A DNA stretch of 33,497 nucleotides from the NCBI GenBank assembly GCA_028280105.1, contig JANQML010000102.1, positions 1 to 33,497 on the forward strand. The letters are read 5' to 3'. Numbering within the stretch: position 1 is the first letter of the stretch; every line of letters begins with the position of its first letter. The translations under genes and the position numbers were made by a program. The notes beneath the pieces are model-generated. The model searched no databases. It was not told the origin of the DNA and saw only the letters and a program-made list of their open reading frames with translations. This document shows, in pieces, positions 26,306-33,497 of this stretch. The stretch is from Desulfobacula sp. Its GTDB lineage: Bacteria; Desulfobacterota; Desulfobacteria; Desulfobacterales; Desulfobacteraceae.

Positions 26306-28588
26306 ATGGATGATGGACGGTGGGACGGTTCAATGAGAAATTCCGATTTTTTAACTTTATTACAGCACCTTCCTGTGGCGATCTATCGGTTTACAACGAC
26401 ACCGGTCTGGAAGTTCGAGTTTTTAAATAACGGAATTTATTTTATATCCGGGTATCCGCTTTCCTATTTTTCAGGGGATACGCCCCATGATTATGCCAGT
26501 CTAATTCATCCCGACGACACGGAAATCCGGTTGAAAACAATCACCAACCGGATGCTGCAGGGCAAACCCTATACGGTCGAATATCGCATCCTGCATGCCG
26601 ACGGCCGGTTTGCCTGGGTTAACGAGGAAGGCAGGCCGTTTACGGACGAATCGGGGAAGAGCCAGTTTATCGGAAACATTATTGATATCACCCATAAAAA
26701 AAGGGTGATCGAGACATACCGGCTCAATGAATCCCGGCTGAGTTCCCTGCTCGATTTAAATCAGATGGCGGATATACCGTTGAACGAAATTACGGAATAT
26801 GCGCTTGAACAGGCCATTCAGTTAACCCGAAGCAAGATCGGATACTGTGCGTTTGTTAACCCGGGTGAACAGATTATCCGGATGTATTCCTGGTCAAAAA
26901 TGGCCATCAAAAACTGTCAGATTAAACACAAAAAGAATACATATCACATCGATGAAATGGGGTTGTGGGGAGAGGCCATCCGGCAGAGAAAACCCATTAT
27001 CACCAATGATTTTTTAGCTCCCCATCCTCACAAAAGAGGACAGCCCGAAGGACATGTCAAGGTCCTGCGCCACATGAATGTACCGGTCTTTGACCAGGGC
27101 CGGATAGTCATTATTGCCGGGGTGGGTAACAAGAAAGACCCCTATGACCAGTCAGACGTCCACCAGTTGACCCTGATGATGGAGGGGATGTGGAATATTA
27201 TCCGGCGAAAGGAGATTGAGGAGCACCTGCGTGACAATGAGTTAAAGTATCGGAGTGTGTTTGAACATGCCGGAGCCCCGTCCCTGATCATTGAGGAGGA
27301 TATGACCGTCTCCATGGCCAACCTGAAGTTTGAACAGTTTTCCGGCTATTCGAGGCAAAAGATAGAAAAAAAGACTAAATTCTCAACCCTTATTGACCGG
27401 GAAGATATAAAGAGTTTAAAAAAATTTTTAAATAACTGCACCCGGGAATCCAAAGACGCCCCGTTTGAATATGAGTCCACCTTCATTGACTATGAAGGGG
27501 TTTCCAAAAATATCATTATAAAACTGGGGATACTTCCCAAACAGGAACGGTGCATTGCCTCTTTTTTTGATATTACCCAGTCAAAACGGGCTGAAACCCA
27601 GTTGCGAAGGGAAAACCTCCTTTTAAAGTCCAATATGCAGAAACGGTACGGCTTCGGACGTATTGTCGGAAAAAGTGCTGCCATGCAGGACGTTTACAAT
27701 CACATTATCGAGGCGGCGGCATCAGATGCCAATGTGATCGTTTACGGTGAATCCGGAACAGGCAAGGAGTTGATATCCCGTGCCATCCATGATGTGAGCG
27801 ACCGGCGGGGGAAAGCGTTTGTCTGCGTCAACTGCGGTGCGGTTCCCGAACATTTACTGGAGAGTGAATTTTTCGGCAGCAAAAAGGGGGCCTTCACCGG
27901 CGCCTATTCTGACCGGACCGGTTATCTGGCTCAGGCAGACGGCGGCACCCTGTTTTTAGATGAGATCGGTGAGATTGGGCTGCCCATGCAGGTTAAACTT
28001 TTACGGGCAATTGAGGGGAACGGATACACGCCGGTGGGGGGAACCGAAGTGATCAAACCGGATCTGAGGATCATTGCCGCTACCAGCCGGGATTTATTGA
28101 AACAGGTGGATGAAGGCAAGATGCGCAAGGATTTTTTTTACCGGGTGCATATTGTCCCCATCGAACTTCCGCCGCTTCGAAACCGGAAAGAAGATATCCC
28201 GCTTCTGACCCAGCATTTTCTGCATGAAAAAGACCTGGCGAATAAAAAGGGGAATCTGTTTACCAACGAGGTAATGGAAGCTCTTAAAGACTATGATTGG
28301 CCGGGAAATGTAAGGGAACTTCAAAATGTGCTTCACCGGTTCATTACCTTTAACAAGCTGGATTTCGGTCATCGTGCCGTTAAACATCCGGAAAAACGGA
28401 TGCCGGAACAAAAAGTCAACAGCAGGATGGCGGCCGGTGATTTAAAAAAAATGATGGGTATTTATGAGAAAGATATTATTCTGGATGCCCTTGAAAGAAC
28501 CCGGTGGAATCGGACCAAAACCGCCTCAGTTCTCAATATCAACCGTAAAACACTTTTCAAAAAAATGAAAACACACGGGATACATTAG
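26306..28588 (+). CDS. PAS-GAF-PAS sigma-54-dependent transcriptional activator
   Basis: The 760-aa regulator contains, in order, a PAS domain (about residues 15-130), a GAF-like domain (about 150-310), a second PAS domain (about 320-435), an AAA+ domain with Walker A GESGTGKE and the GAFTGA sigma-54 contact (528-533), and a Fis-type HTH at the end (about 715-757). It would activate a sigma-54 promoter after sensing a small ligand or redox cue. It starts 24 bp after the corrinoid-protein gene, pointing to local control of that gene and of the methyl-transfer operon. ATG 26306 is the longest start. ATG 26333 is an alternative with a GGGACGG site. No receiver domain is present, so control is by direct sensing. 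Confidence 0.93.
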   Translation: MDDGRWDGSMRNSDFLTLLQHLPVAIYRFTTTPVWKFEFLNNGIYFISGYPLSYFSGDTPHDYASLIHPDDTEIRLKTITNRMLQGKPYTVEYRILHADGRFAWVNEEGRPFTDESGKSQFIGNIIDITHKKRVIETYRLNESRLSSLLDLNQMADIPLNEITEYALEQAIQLTRSKIGYCAFVNPGEQIIRMYSWSKMAIKNCQIKHKKNTYHIDEMGLWGEAIRQRKPIITNDFLAPHPHKRGQPEGHVKVLRHMNVPVFDQGRIVIIAGVGNKKDPYDQSDVHQLTLMMEGMWNIIRRKEIEEHLRDNELKYRSVFEHAGAPSLIIEEDMTVSMANLKFEQFSGYSRQKIEKKTKFSTLIDREDIKSLKKFLNNCTRESKDAPFEYESTFIDYEGVSKNIIIKLGILPKQERCIASFFDITQSKRAETQLRRENLLLKSNMQKRYGFGRIVGKSAAMQDVYNHIIEAAASDANVIVYGESGTGKELISRAIHDVSDRRGKAFVCVNCGAVPEHLLESEFFGSKKGAFTGAYSDRTGYLAQADGGTLFLDEIGEIGLPMQVKLLRAIEGNGYTPVGGTEVIKPDLRIIAATSRDLLKQVDEGKMRKDFFYRVHIVPIELPPLRNRKEDIPLLTQHFLHEKDLANKKGNLFTNEVMEALKDYDWPGNVRELQNVLHRFITFNKLDFGHRAVKHPEKRMPEQKVNSRMAAGDLKKMMGIYEKDIILDALERTRWNRTKTASVLNINRKTLFKKMKTHGIH

Positions 28589-29147
28589 CCCCATTGTGTC
28601 CCCTTTTGACCCCACCTACCATCTCTCTTTTTAATCGCTGATCTTGAAGGTTCTGTTTTATAAGTGGGGCCTTTTGACCCCGTCGTCAAGTCTTGGTTTT
28701 TTGCATCCGTGTTTTCATTTTATCTCCAAAGCCCTTAAAAATAGTTCCTAATGGAAACTAATTCTTTATTTTCAGGTTCAAGGATATAAAAAATTTAACC
28801 ACCTGAATACATTTAGTATTTTCAGAATAAATCCTTTATCCAAAGCAAAGTTCGGGGAAACGAGGAGAGGTACGCAGGAATTAAATAAAGGATGTTATGG
28901 TTTCCATTCTCTGCCTGGTACAGGAATTGAAATACTTAAAAGATGCAAATGCCGTAAGATATGCGGGTCAAAACAGACGACAGGAGTGAATATGCCCACC
29001 ACAGAATATGTTCAGACAAAGATACGGGATCTTAATCGATCCGAACCCGGTTTCCGACCCCCCTGTTTTAAATCATACGATTTCCAATCAGACCGGGCGA
29101 TTTCATCCGGCCGTTTTTTCAACTGAACCAGAAAGAAAGGAAATATT
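28589..29147. other. Regulatory gap before the G3E GTPase operon
   Basis: The 559-bp gap carries two copies of CCTTTTGACCCC (28602-28613 and 28670-28681), a pair of related segments GGTACGCAGGAATTAAATA (from 28869) and GGTACAGGAATTGAAATA (from 28917), and a 44-aa small ORF. The second segment (CTGGTACAGGAATTGAA, 28915-28931) resembles a sigma-54 element with the -12 C replaced by A. This region probably holds the promoter of the genes from 28992 or 29148 onward. Confidence 0.45.
28992..29126 (+). CDS. Small ORF, 44 aa, unknown
   Basis: ATG 28992 follows a good CAGGAGTGAAT ribosome site and encodes MPTTEYVQTKIRDLNRSEPG and 24 more residues before TGA. The frame is the same as that of the downstream GTPase, with seven codons between the stop and its start. 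I recognise no family. It may be a leader peptide or a genuine small protein. Confidence 0.35.
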   Translation: MPTTEYVQTKIRDLNRSEPGFRPPCFKSYDFQSDRAISSGRFFN

Positions 29148-29765
29148 ATGAAAATTACTCAGATTGCAGGTTTTCTAGGTTGTGGAAAAACAACGCTTTT
29201 ATTGAAACTATCCCAGGTGTTAAGGGGGAATGATGAAAGAAAAGTCGCCCTGGTGGTAAATGAGATAGGAGAAATTCCCGTGGACGGCAAGATCATGGAG
29301 GAGAGCGGTATGACGGTAAAAGATATCGGAGGGGGATGCATCTGCTGTGAAGTGGCTTCCAGTTTTGCAAAAACCCTCAGCCAGCTCTACCGGTCATTTA
29401 AGCCGGATCATGTGCTGGTTGAACCCACCGGTGTTGCCGTGCCCCATCAGGTTAAACTGGCGGCAAAGATGGGGGGGCGGGATGCAAAAATATCCCTGGG
29501 GCCGGCCGTGGTTCTCTTTGATGCCACAAGGCCGGCGGAACTGCTGGATATGGATATGCTGGGTCAGTTGGTAACCACCCAGATAAAAGATGCGGATATC
29601 ATTGCCGTCAGTAAAGTCGATGCCGTTGACGAGGCTGCCGTAAAAGATTCGGCCCGGCAAATCCGGGACTATAACACAACCGCTGATATTGTGAACCTGT
29701 CTTCCTTCAATGAGCTGGGTATTGACAGGCTTGCAGCCGATATCATCGAATGGAAGGAGGCGTAA
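29148..29765 (+). CDS. G3E-family (CobW/HypB/UreG-like) GTPase with CxCC motif
   Basis: The 205-aa protein is a short COG0523-type P-loop GTPase. Walker A is GFLGCGKTT (8-16). The metal-binding motif GGGCICCEV has C64, C66 and C67, and a G4-like SKVDAV follows in the C-terminal third. G3E GTPases deliver or insert metal ions or cofactors into target enzymes (nickel in HypB/UreG, cobalt-related in CobW). Its position in a corrinoid methyl-transfer operon suggests a role in the loading or repair of the corrinoid enzyme. It lacks the C-terminal CobW_C domain of full-length family members. A GAAAGGAAA site precedes ATG 29148. The next gene starts two bases after its stop. Confidence 0.88.
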   Translation: MKITQIAGFLGCGKTTLLLKLSQVLRGNDERKVALVVNEIGEIPVDGKIMEESGMTVKDIGGGCICCEVASSFAKTLSQLYRSFKPDHVLVEPTGVAVPHQVKLAAKMGGRDAKISLGPAVVLFDATRPAELLDMDMLGQLVTTQIKDADIIAVSKVDAVDEAAVKDSARQIRDYNTTADIVNLSSFNELGIDRLAADIIEWKEA

Positions 29766-29766
29766 C

Positions 29767-30288
29767 ATGACGTCGGAAACAGATACGGAACAAGGTTGTT
29801 ATACCGAGCATGGGGTGAGCGGGTATGGTGTGGCCGCCAAACTCACCCGAAAAGACCCCATGGACACGGCGTTTTTAAAAAAAACGGCTGAACAGACCAT
29901 GCAGCTGATTGCCCGGAAATGCATGGATGCCGGTGCCCGGTGTATCGGCCACATTAAATCCCATATTAAAACAGAGGCCGGGACCATTAAAGCGGATACC
30001 ATTGGTGTCGATCACGGTACGTTTTCCACGGGAGAACTGGATCACGCCGTAACCGAAGCGGCCATGGCCATTAATAGCATTATCCAGGGAATCAAGGAGG
30101 ATGTGGTCAGGAAAGCCACCCTGGACGGACTCCATGAGGTGGCCCAAGACCAGGGTCTTGATGTGGTCAAAGAAAAGGAACACACCTATTTTGATGAATT
30201 TGATTTTGTCACATCCAAACAGGAGTATATCAAACAACTGAATGAGCAGTTGGCCGCAGGTGACCCTTCGGATACCCGGGAGAAGTAG
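29767..30288 (+). CDS. Conserved-looking protein of unknown function between two G3E GTPase genes
   Basis: The 173-aa protein has no signal peptide or membrane segment. It has segments such as LIARKCMDAGARCIGHIKSHIK, ADTIGVDHGTF and AMAINSIIQGIKEDVVRKA, and an acidic C-terminus (EFDFVTSKQEYIKQ). I do not recognise the family. A strong GGAGG site precedes ATG 29767, and the stop TAG is followed directly by the ATG of the second GTPase, so it is translated as part of the operon. It could be a partner or substrate-presenting subunit of the paired GTPases. The histidines in HIKSHIK and DHGTF could bind a metal, but this is not shown. Confidence 0.7.
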   Translation: MTSETDTEQGCYTEHGVSGYGVAAKLTRKDPMDTAFLKKTAEQTMQLIARKCMDAGARCIGHIKSHIKTEAGTIKADTIGVDHGTFSTGELDHAVTEAAMAINSIIQGIKEDVVRKATLDGLHEVAQDQGLDVVKEKEHTYFDEFDFVTSKQEYIKQLNEQLAAGDPSDTREK

Positions 30289-30879
30289 ATGCGGGTTGTC
30301 AGTGTATCAGGGACGTTGGGAAGCGGAAAAACCAGTCTGATAAAGGCATTGATACCTTTTCTTCACAAGAAGGGCAAAAATACGGCCGTGATCGTTAACG
30401 AGGACGGAACGGTTTCCTATGATGAATCGTTCAAGAACCGGTTCCGGGTGGCGGTGGGGCATTTGAGAGGCGGGTGAATGGGATGCTCCCTGGCCGCCAG
30501 TCTGGTGGATCTGAAAAAAGAGCTGAAGCGGTCTGTTGATCCGGATTATCTCTTTCTCGAACCCTCTGAAATGATCGTCACCAGTGAACTGCGCAACGTA
30601 ATGGCCATGGGGCTGAGAGATCTTCAATACACGGTCGGCCCCCTGATAACCCTGGTGGATGCGGTTTCGTTCGGATTTAACTGGGAGGAAAGAGAACATT
30701 TGATTACAGGGCAGATTCGCGGCACCGACCGAGTTGTGCTGAGCCGGACCGACCGGGTGGATCAAGAAGAGATTGAAAGGATCTGCAGACTCCTGCCGGT
30801 CAAACCCGATGATCTCCTGCTGCTGAACCCAAATGACGGTAAGGGCCTGGAAACCCTGGGCCGGGAACTATTAAGCTAA
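30289..30879 (+). CDS. Second G3E-type GTPase, probable selenoprotein (in-frame TGA = Sec63)
   Basis: Read through the TGA at 30475-30477, the frame encodes 196 aa. Walker A GTLGSGKTS (8-16) and RGG-U63-MGC precede the TGA; the C-terminal half (LVDLKKELKRSVDPDYLFLEPSEM onward) is G3E-like and continues without interruption. U63 and C66 align with C64 and C67 of the Cys-type neighbour (GGGCICC versus GGUMGC), so the TGA replaces a metal-binding cysteine. A hairpin lies right after it: CCGCCA (30494-30499), loop GTC, TGGTGG (30503-30508). The loop G is 22 nt beyond the TGA, as in bacterial SECIS elements. If the TGA were a real stop, two fragments (62 aa and a frame from 30478) would result, neither sensible. 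The start abuts the previous stop. Sec machinery must be encoded elsewhere. Confidence 0.8.
30494..30508 (+). promoter_or_regulatory. Candidate bacterial SECIS element
   Basis: CCGCCA-GTC-TGGTGG folds into a 6-bp stem (one G-U pair) with a three-base apical loop beginning with G. It lies within the coding region, the loop G 22 nt after the in-frame TGA, inside the range known for bSECIS recognition by SelB. Confidence 0.6.
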
Positions 30880-30948
30880 GGATTTAAAAACAAAAGACAG
30901 GAATTTGACCCTTTGGGTCTTATAATAACCCGGAAAAGGAGGTAGGTT

Positions 30949-31995
30949 ATGACAATGACAAGTCTCGAACGAATTGGAACGGTTCTTCAAGGGGGAATAC
31001 CGGATCGTGTACCGGCGGCGCCACTGGTCTGCGGTGCGTCACGCAGGGTATACGGCATTACCTATGAAGAATGGAGCCAGGATGCCGAACTGGCAGCCAA
31101 AAGCATGATCCAGGCCCATGATCTCATCGGTTTTGACGGCATTTTGGGGCTGGTGGACCTTTCGGTGGAAGCGGCTGATTTCGGCCAGTCCATGGTCTAT
31201 CCCATCGAAGATACGGCCCACCCGGATTATGACGATATGTTCATAAAGAGCCCGGACGATTATTACAAAATTGAGCGGATCGATGTTGCAAAGGCGCCCC
31301 GCATGCAGCATTCGTTGAAATACATGGACATTATCTGCAATGAAAAGGCTGCGGATACTGCTGTGATGGGGTTTGTCTACGGACCTTTGGGGATTTTGAA
31401 CATGATGCGCGGTGCGGAAAAATTGTTCAAGGATTGTTACAAACATCCGGATGCGGTGATTGCCGCCGAAGAGGTGATCACCGACGTATTGTGCGAATAC
31501 ATAAAAGAGTATGCAAAAACAGGGGTTCACGCCATCGTTCTTGACACCCTGTTTGCCTCCCAGTCGATCATGAGCAAAAAGATGTGGAACAAGATGGAGG
31601 GCCCGTTTGCCAAACGGCTGGCCGATGAGATCCGGGCCAATGATATGATGGTGATGGTCCACAACTGTGGCAACGGGATCTATTTTGATGTTCAGATCGA
31701 TGCCATGGAGCCGGTTGCCATCTCCTTTGCCTATGAACCCGACGATTGCAAAACCATGGCTGAAACCAAAGAAAAATGGGGGGATAAAACAACCCTGTGC
31801 GGTTATGCCAGCCCGGCAACCTATGCGTTTTTGGGGACCCCTGAAGAGATGAAGGCCGAGTGTAAAAAACAGATAGAAGAACTGGGCAAGGACGGGGGAT
31901 TTATCCTGGCAACCGGGTGTGAATTCCCGCCCAACGGATCATTGATGAATGCCATGGCCATGATGGAAGCCGCCGAGCTGTACGGTAAATATTAA
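30949..31995 (+). CDS. Uroporphyrinogen decarboxylase-family corrinoid methyltransferase (MtaA/MtbA/CmuA-like)
   Basis: The 348-aa TIM-barrel protein belongs to the URO-D/MtaA/CmuA superfamily, not to true HemE. It keeps the zinc-ligand pattern of methyltransferase members: H238 and C240 in VHNCGN and C324 in ATGCEFPPNG. Archaeal members methylate coenzyme M from a methylated corrinoid protein; in bacteria the acceptor is often unknown or tetrahydrofolate-linked. It is preceded by an AAAAGGAGG site. With the corrinoid protein at 25607 it would form the two transfer components of a methyl system. The 69-bp gap after the GTPase gene holds a small GACCC-TTT-GGGTC dyad. The exact acceptor and substrate are not readable. 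Confidence 0.88.
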   Translation: MTMTSLERIGTVLQGGIPDRVPAAPLVCGASRRVYGITYEEWSQDAELAAKSMIQAHDLIGFDGILGLVDLSVEAADFGQSMVYPIEDTAHPDYDDMFIKSPDDYYKIERIDVAKAPRMQHSLKYMDIICNEKAADTAVMGFVYGPLGILNMMRGAEKLFKDCYKHPDAVIAAEEVITDVLCEYIKEYAKTGVHAIVLDTLFASQSIMSKKMWNKMEGPFAKRLADEIRANDMMVMVHNCGNGIYFDVQIDAMEPVAISFAYEPDDCKTMAETKEKWGDKTTLCGYASPATYAFLGTPEEMKAECKKQIEELGKDGGFILATGCEFPPNGSLMNAMAMMEAAELYGKY

Positions 31996-32011
31996 TATTA
32001 CTCAGCCTTGT

Positions 32012-32033
32012 GCCCGGATACCATCATCCGGGC
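32012..32033 (+). terminator. Weak hairpin between methyltransferase and AAA+ genes
   Basis: GCCCGGAT (32012-32019) pairs perfectly with ATCCGGGC (32026-32033) around ACCATC. Five U residues follow 10 nt later (32043-32047), so it is at best a partial terminator or attenuator. Confidence 0.45.
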
Positions 32034-32116
32034 CGGTTGACTCCTTTTTAATTGCAGACCCCGGGGGAATTTGATTTAATCGATCATGTGTCCTAACCCA
32101 TTATCGGAGAGGTATT

Positions 32117-32962
32117 ATGCGGAAGATTCAATCCACTGACACGTCACCCAAAGCATTGAACGGTATCAAAATCGAAGACTATCATATTGCCTCTGAACCC
32201 TACTACCTTCCCTCGGGCAATGAGATCGGACTGTTTGAATCCGCGTGCCGGCTCAAACTGCCTGTACTGCTCAAAGGCCCGACAGGCTGCGGTAAAACAC
32301 GTTTTTTAGAGCATATGGCCTGGCGGCTTTCCCGCCCCCTGGTGACCATTGCCTGCCATGAAGACATGACCGCCTCGGATCTGGTGGGCCGGTACCTGCT
32401 CAAAGACAACCAGACCGTCTGGCAGGACGGCCCCCTCAGCCTGGCGGTCAAGCACGGTGCCATCTGTTATCTGGATGAGGCCGTGGAGGCCAGAAAAGAT
32501 ACCACGGTGGTGATTCACCCGTTAACGGACAACAGGCGGATCCTGCCCCAGGAAAAAAGAGGCCGCCTGCTGGAGGCCCACCCGGATTTTCTCATCGTCA
32601 TGTCCTATAACCCGGGGTACCAGAGTGTGATGAAAGATCTGAAGCATTCCACCCGGCAGCGGTTTCTGGCCATTGACTTCACCTACCCGTCCGCAAAGGG
32701 AGAAAAGGCCATTATCATGGAAGAGGGCGGGGTGGATGAAGAGACTGCCAAACGGTTGGTCAAACTGGGGGAGATGGTTCGCAATCTCAGGCAGCATGGT
32801 CTTGAAGAGGGGGTTTCCACGCGGTTGCTGGTCTATGCCGCCCGCCTGATTTCAGACGGTGTTTCACCGGGTTCTGCCTGCGAAGCCGCGGTCACACGGG
32901 CCATGACCGACGATGTTGAAATACAAGAGGCCATTGAGGCGATCATTACCGGGATTTTTTAG
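32117..32962 (+). CDS. MoxR-class AAA+ ATPase, NorQ/CbbQ-like
   Basis: The 281-aa ATPase resembles CbbQ/NirQ/NorQ, which with a VWA-domain partner (CbbO/NorD) remodels or activates metalloenzymes such as rubisco, nitric oxide reductase or CO dehydrogenase (CoxD). Walker A is GPTGCGKT (about residues 53-60), Walker B-like [11 protein letters not shown] follows, and the sensor-1 region is [17 protein letters not shown] site precedes ATG 32117. The next gene, whose start overlaps the stop region by context (2 bp apart), is probably its partner. Being adjacent to a corrinoid methyltransferase operon makes a cofactor-insertion or reactivation role plausible, but this is inference. Confidence 0.88.
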   Translation: MRKIQSTDTSPKALNGIKIEDYHIASEPYYLPSGNEIGLFESACRLKLPVLLKGPTGCGKTRFLEHMAWRLSRPLVTIACHEDMTASDLVGRYLLKDNQTVWQDGPLSLAVKHGAICYLDEAVEARKDTTVVIHPLTDNRRILPQEKRGRLLEAHPDFLIVMSYNPGYQSVMKDLKHSTRQRFLAIDFTYPSAKGEKAIIMEEGGVDEETAKRLVKLGEMVRNLRQHGLEEGVSTRLLVYAARLISDGVSPGSACEAAVTRAMTDDVEIQEAIEAIITGIF

Positions 32963-32964
32963 TG

Positions 32965-33497
32965 ATGAGTATCCGGGACGGTCTTTCAACCCCTGCTCAA
33001 ATGGGTGATGCCGGTAAAAAAGCCTATGCCGCGGCCCGTGAATCCGTCGGCCATCTGCGTGCGGTTACCTCATCAAAGTTCTTAAAACAGGCCGGGCTTA
33101 AGATTCAATCGGTTGAAACCACGGATAGGGCGGATGTCATCCTAAAAGAGGCAACCCGGCTCTGCCGGTTGAACTGGGCGCTTTTTCTGCCGTTTTTAGA
33201 TGCCGTTCCAACCCTGCCGGTTCATTATCATCTGACGGCAAAATGGGCGCATACGGCCGGTCTGCTGACGGCTTACGACATTGATACGGCCGTGGCCTTT
33301 CTGGAGTCCACCCCACGGGTTGTTCAGGTCCTTGACGCTAAACCGGACCTTATCCTCTGGGGCCGGCAGGGGTTGGATGCCTTTGAAGCCGCCCGTCATA
33401 CAAAGAAAATGCGCAGACCGGTCCGGGCCTATTTTACGGAGTCAAGCCGGGCCGATTGCAGTTACCCGCTGGACCGGTGGTCTTTCTTTCTCCAGCA
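32965..33497 (+). CDS. NorD/CbbO-position protein (3'-truncated by window edge)
   Basis: From ATG 32965 the frame stays open to the right edge, giving about 177 residues starting MSIRDGLSTPAQMGDAGKKA. No conserved domain is visible in this N-terminal part; it is mixed alpha-helical and soluble. Placement two bases after a NorQ/CbbQ-like gene makes it likely to be the VWA-containing NorD/CbbO-type partner, whose VWA domain is at the C-terminus and would lie outside the window. This family assignment rests on context only. Confidence 0.55.
   Translation, partial: MSIRDGLSTPAQMGDAGKKAYAAARESVGHLRAVTSSKFLKQAGLKIQSVETTDRADVILKEATRLCRLNWALFLPFLDAVPTLPVHYHLTAKWAHTAGLLTAYDIDTAVAFLESTPRVVQVLDAKPDLILWGRQGLDAFEAARHTKKMRRPVRAYFTESSRADCSYPLDRWSFFLQ

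Noticed and set aside
1..33497. CRISPR arrays, rRNA and tRNA genes.
   Set aside because: No regularly spaced repeats, rRNA segments or tRNA cloverleaf with anticodon arm were seen by eye.

Overview
The window (about 33.5 kb, roughly 50% G+C with an AT-richer stretch near 10.4-12.1 kb) reads as the chromosome of an anaerobic bacterium. The best guess is a sulfate-reducing or related Desulfobacterota. That rests on gene content: acyl-CoA/CoA-transferase catabolism, Dcu-type dicarboxylate transport with aspartase, corrinoid methyl-transfer proteins, a likely selenocysteine codon, and many PAS sensors. No rRNA, tRNA or marker protein here settles the taxonomy.

Left part (1-9.5 kb): an operon of CoA-transferase (cut by the left edge), acyl-CoA dehydrogenase and thiolase, closed by a strong 18-bp hairpin terminator. 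After a gap carrying a perfect 20-bp palindrome comes a FIST-PAS-SpoIIE phosphatase sensor. A C-terminal remnant of an MscS-type channel and a Na/Pi cotransporter follow on the minus strand.

Middle part (9.5-13.5 kb): an accessory patch. It holds a cloverleaf-like inverted repeat, a lone periplasmic binding protein, a MazG-like and an ATC-hydrolase-like gene separated by an integron attC-like site, and a decayed Dam methylase with an in-frame TAG and a lost C-terminus. It also holds a 157-aa protein of unknown function and a clear cobalamin riboswitch plus terminator that heads this unrelated material.

Central metabolism block (13.5-22.4 kb): a cyclic-nucleotide-binding-domain/aspartase fusion in an operon with a Dcu transporter (likely aspartate to fumarate with dicarboxylate exchange), a divergent dnaK, and a minus-strand operon of cobO (corrinoid adenosyltransferase) with an SsuABC/TauABC-like ABC importer.

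Right part (22.7-33.5 kb): the most interesting block, entirely on the plus strand. It runs PAS-PAS-GAF histidine kinase, NarL-type regulator, corrinoid (B12-binding) protein, PAS-GAF-PAS sigma-54 activator, G3E GTPase with a CxCC motif, unknown 173-aa protein, second G3E-type GTPase whose metal motif is interrupted by an in-frame TGA followed by a bSECIS-like hairpin (so probably a selenoprotein), URO-D-family methyltransferase with its zinc-ligand pattern, NorQ/CbbQ-like AAA+ ATPase, and the start of a protein in the NorD/CbbO position. No MttB/MtaB-type substrate methyltransferase and no RamA-like reactivator is visible. My inference is a regulated corrinoid methyl-transfer system whose maturation or reactivation is handled by paired G3E GTPases and a MoxR/VWA-type chaperone pair.
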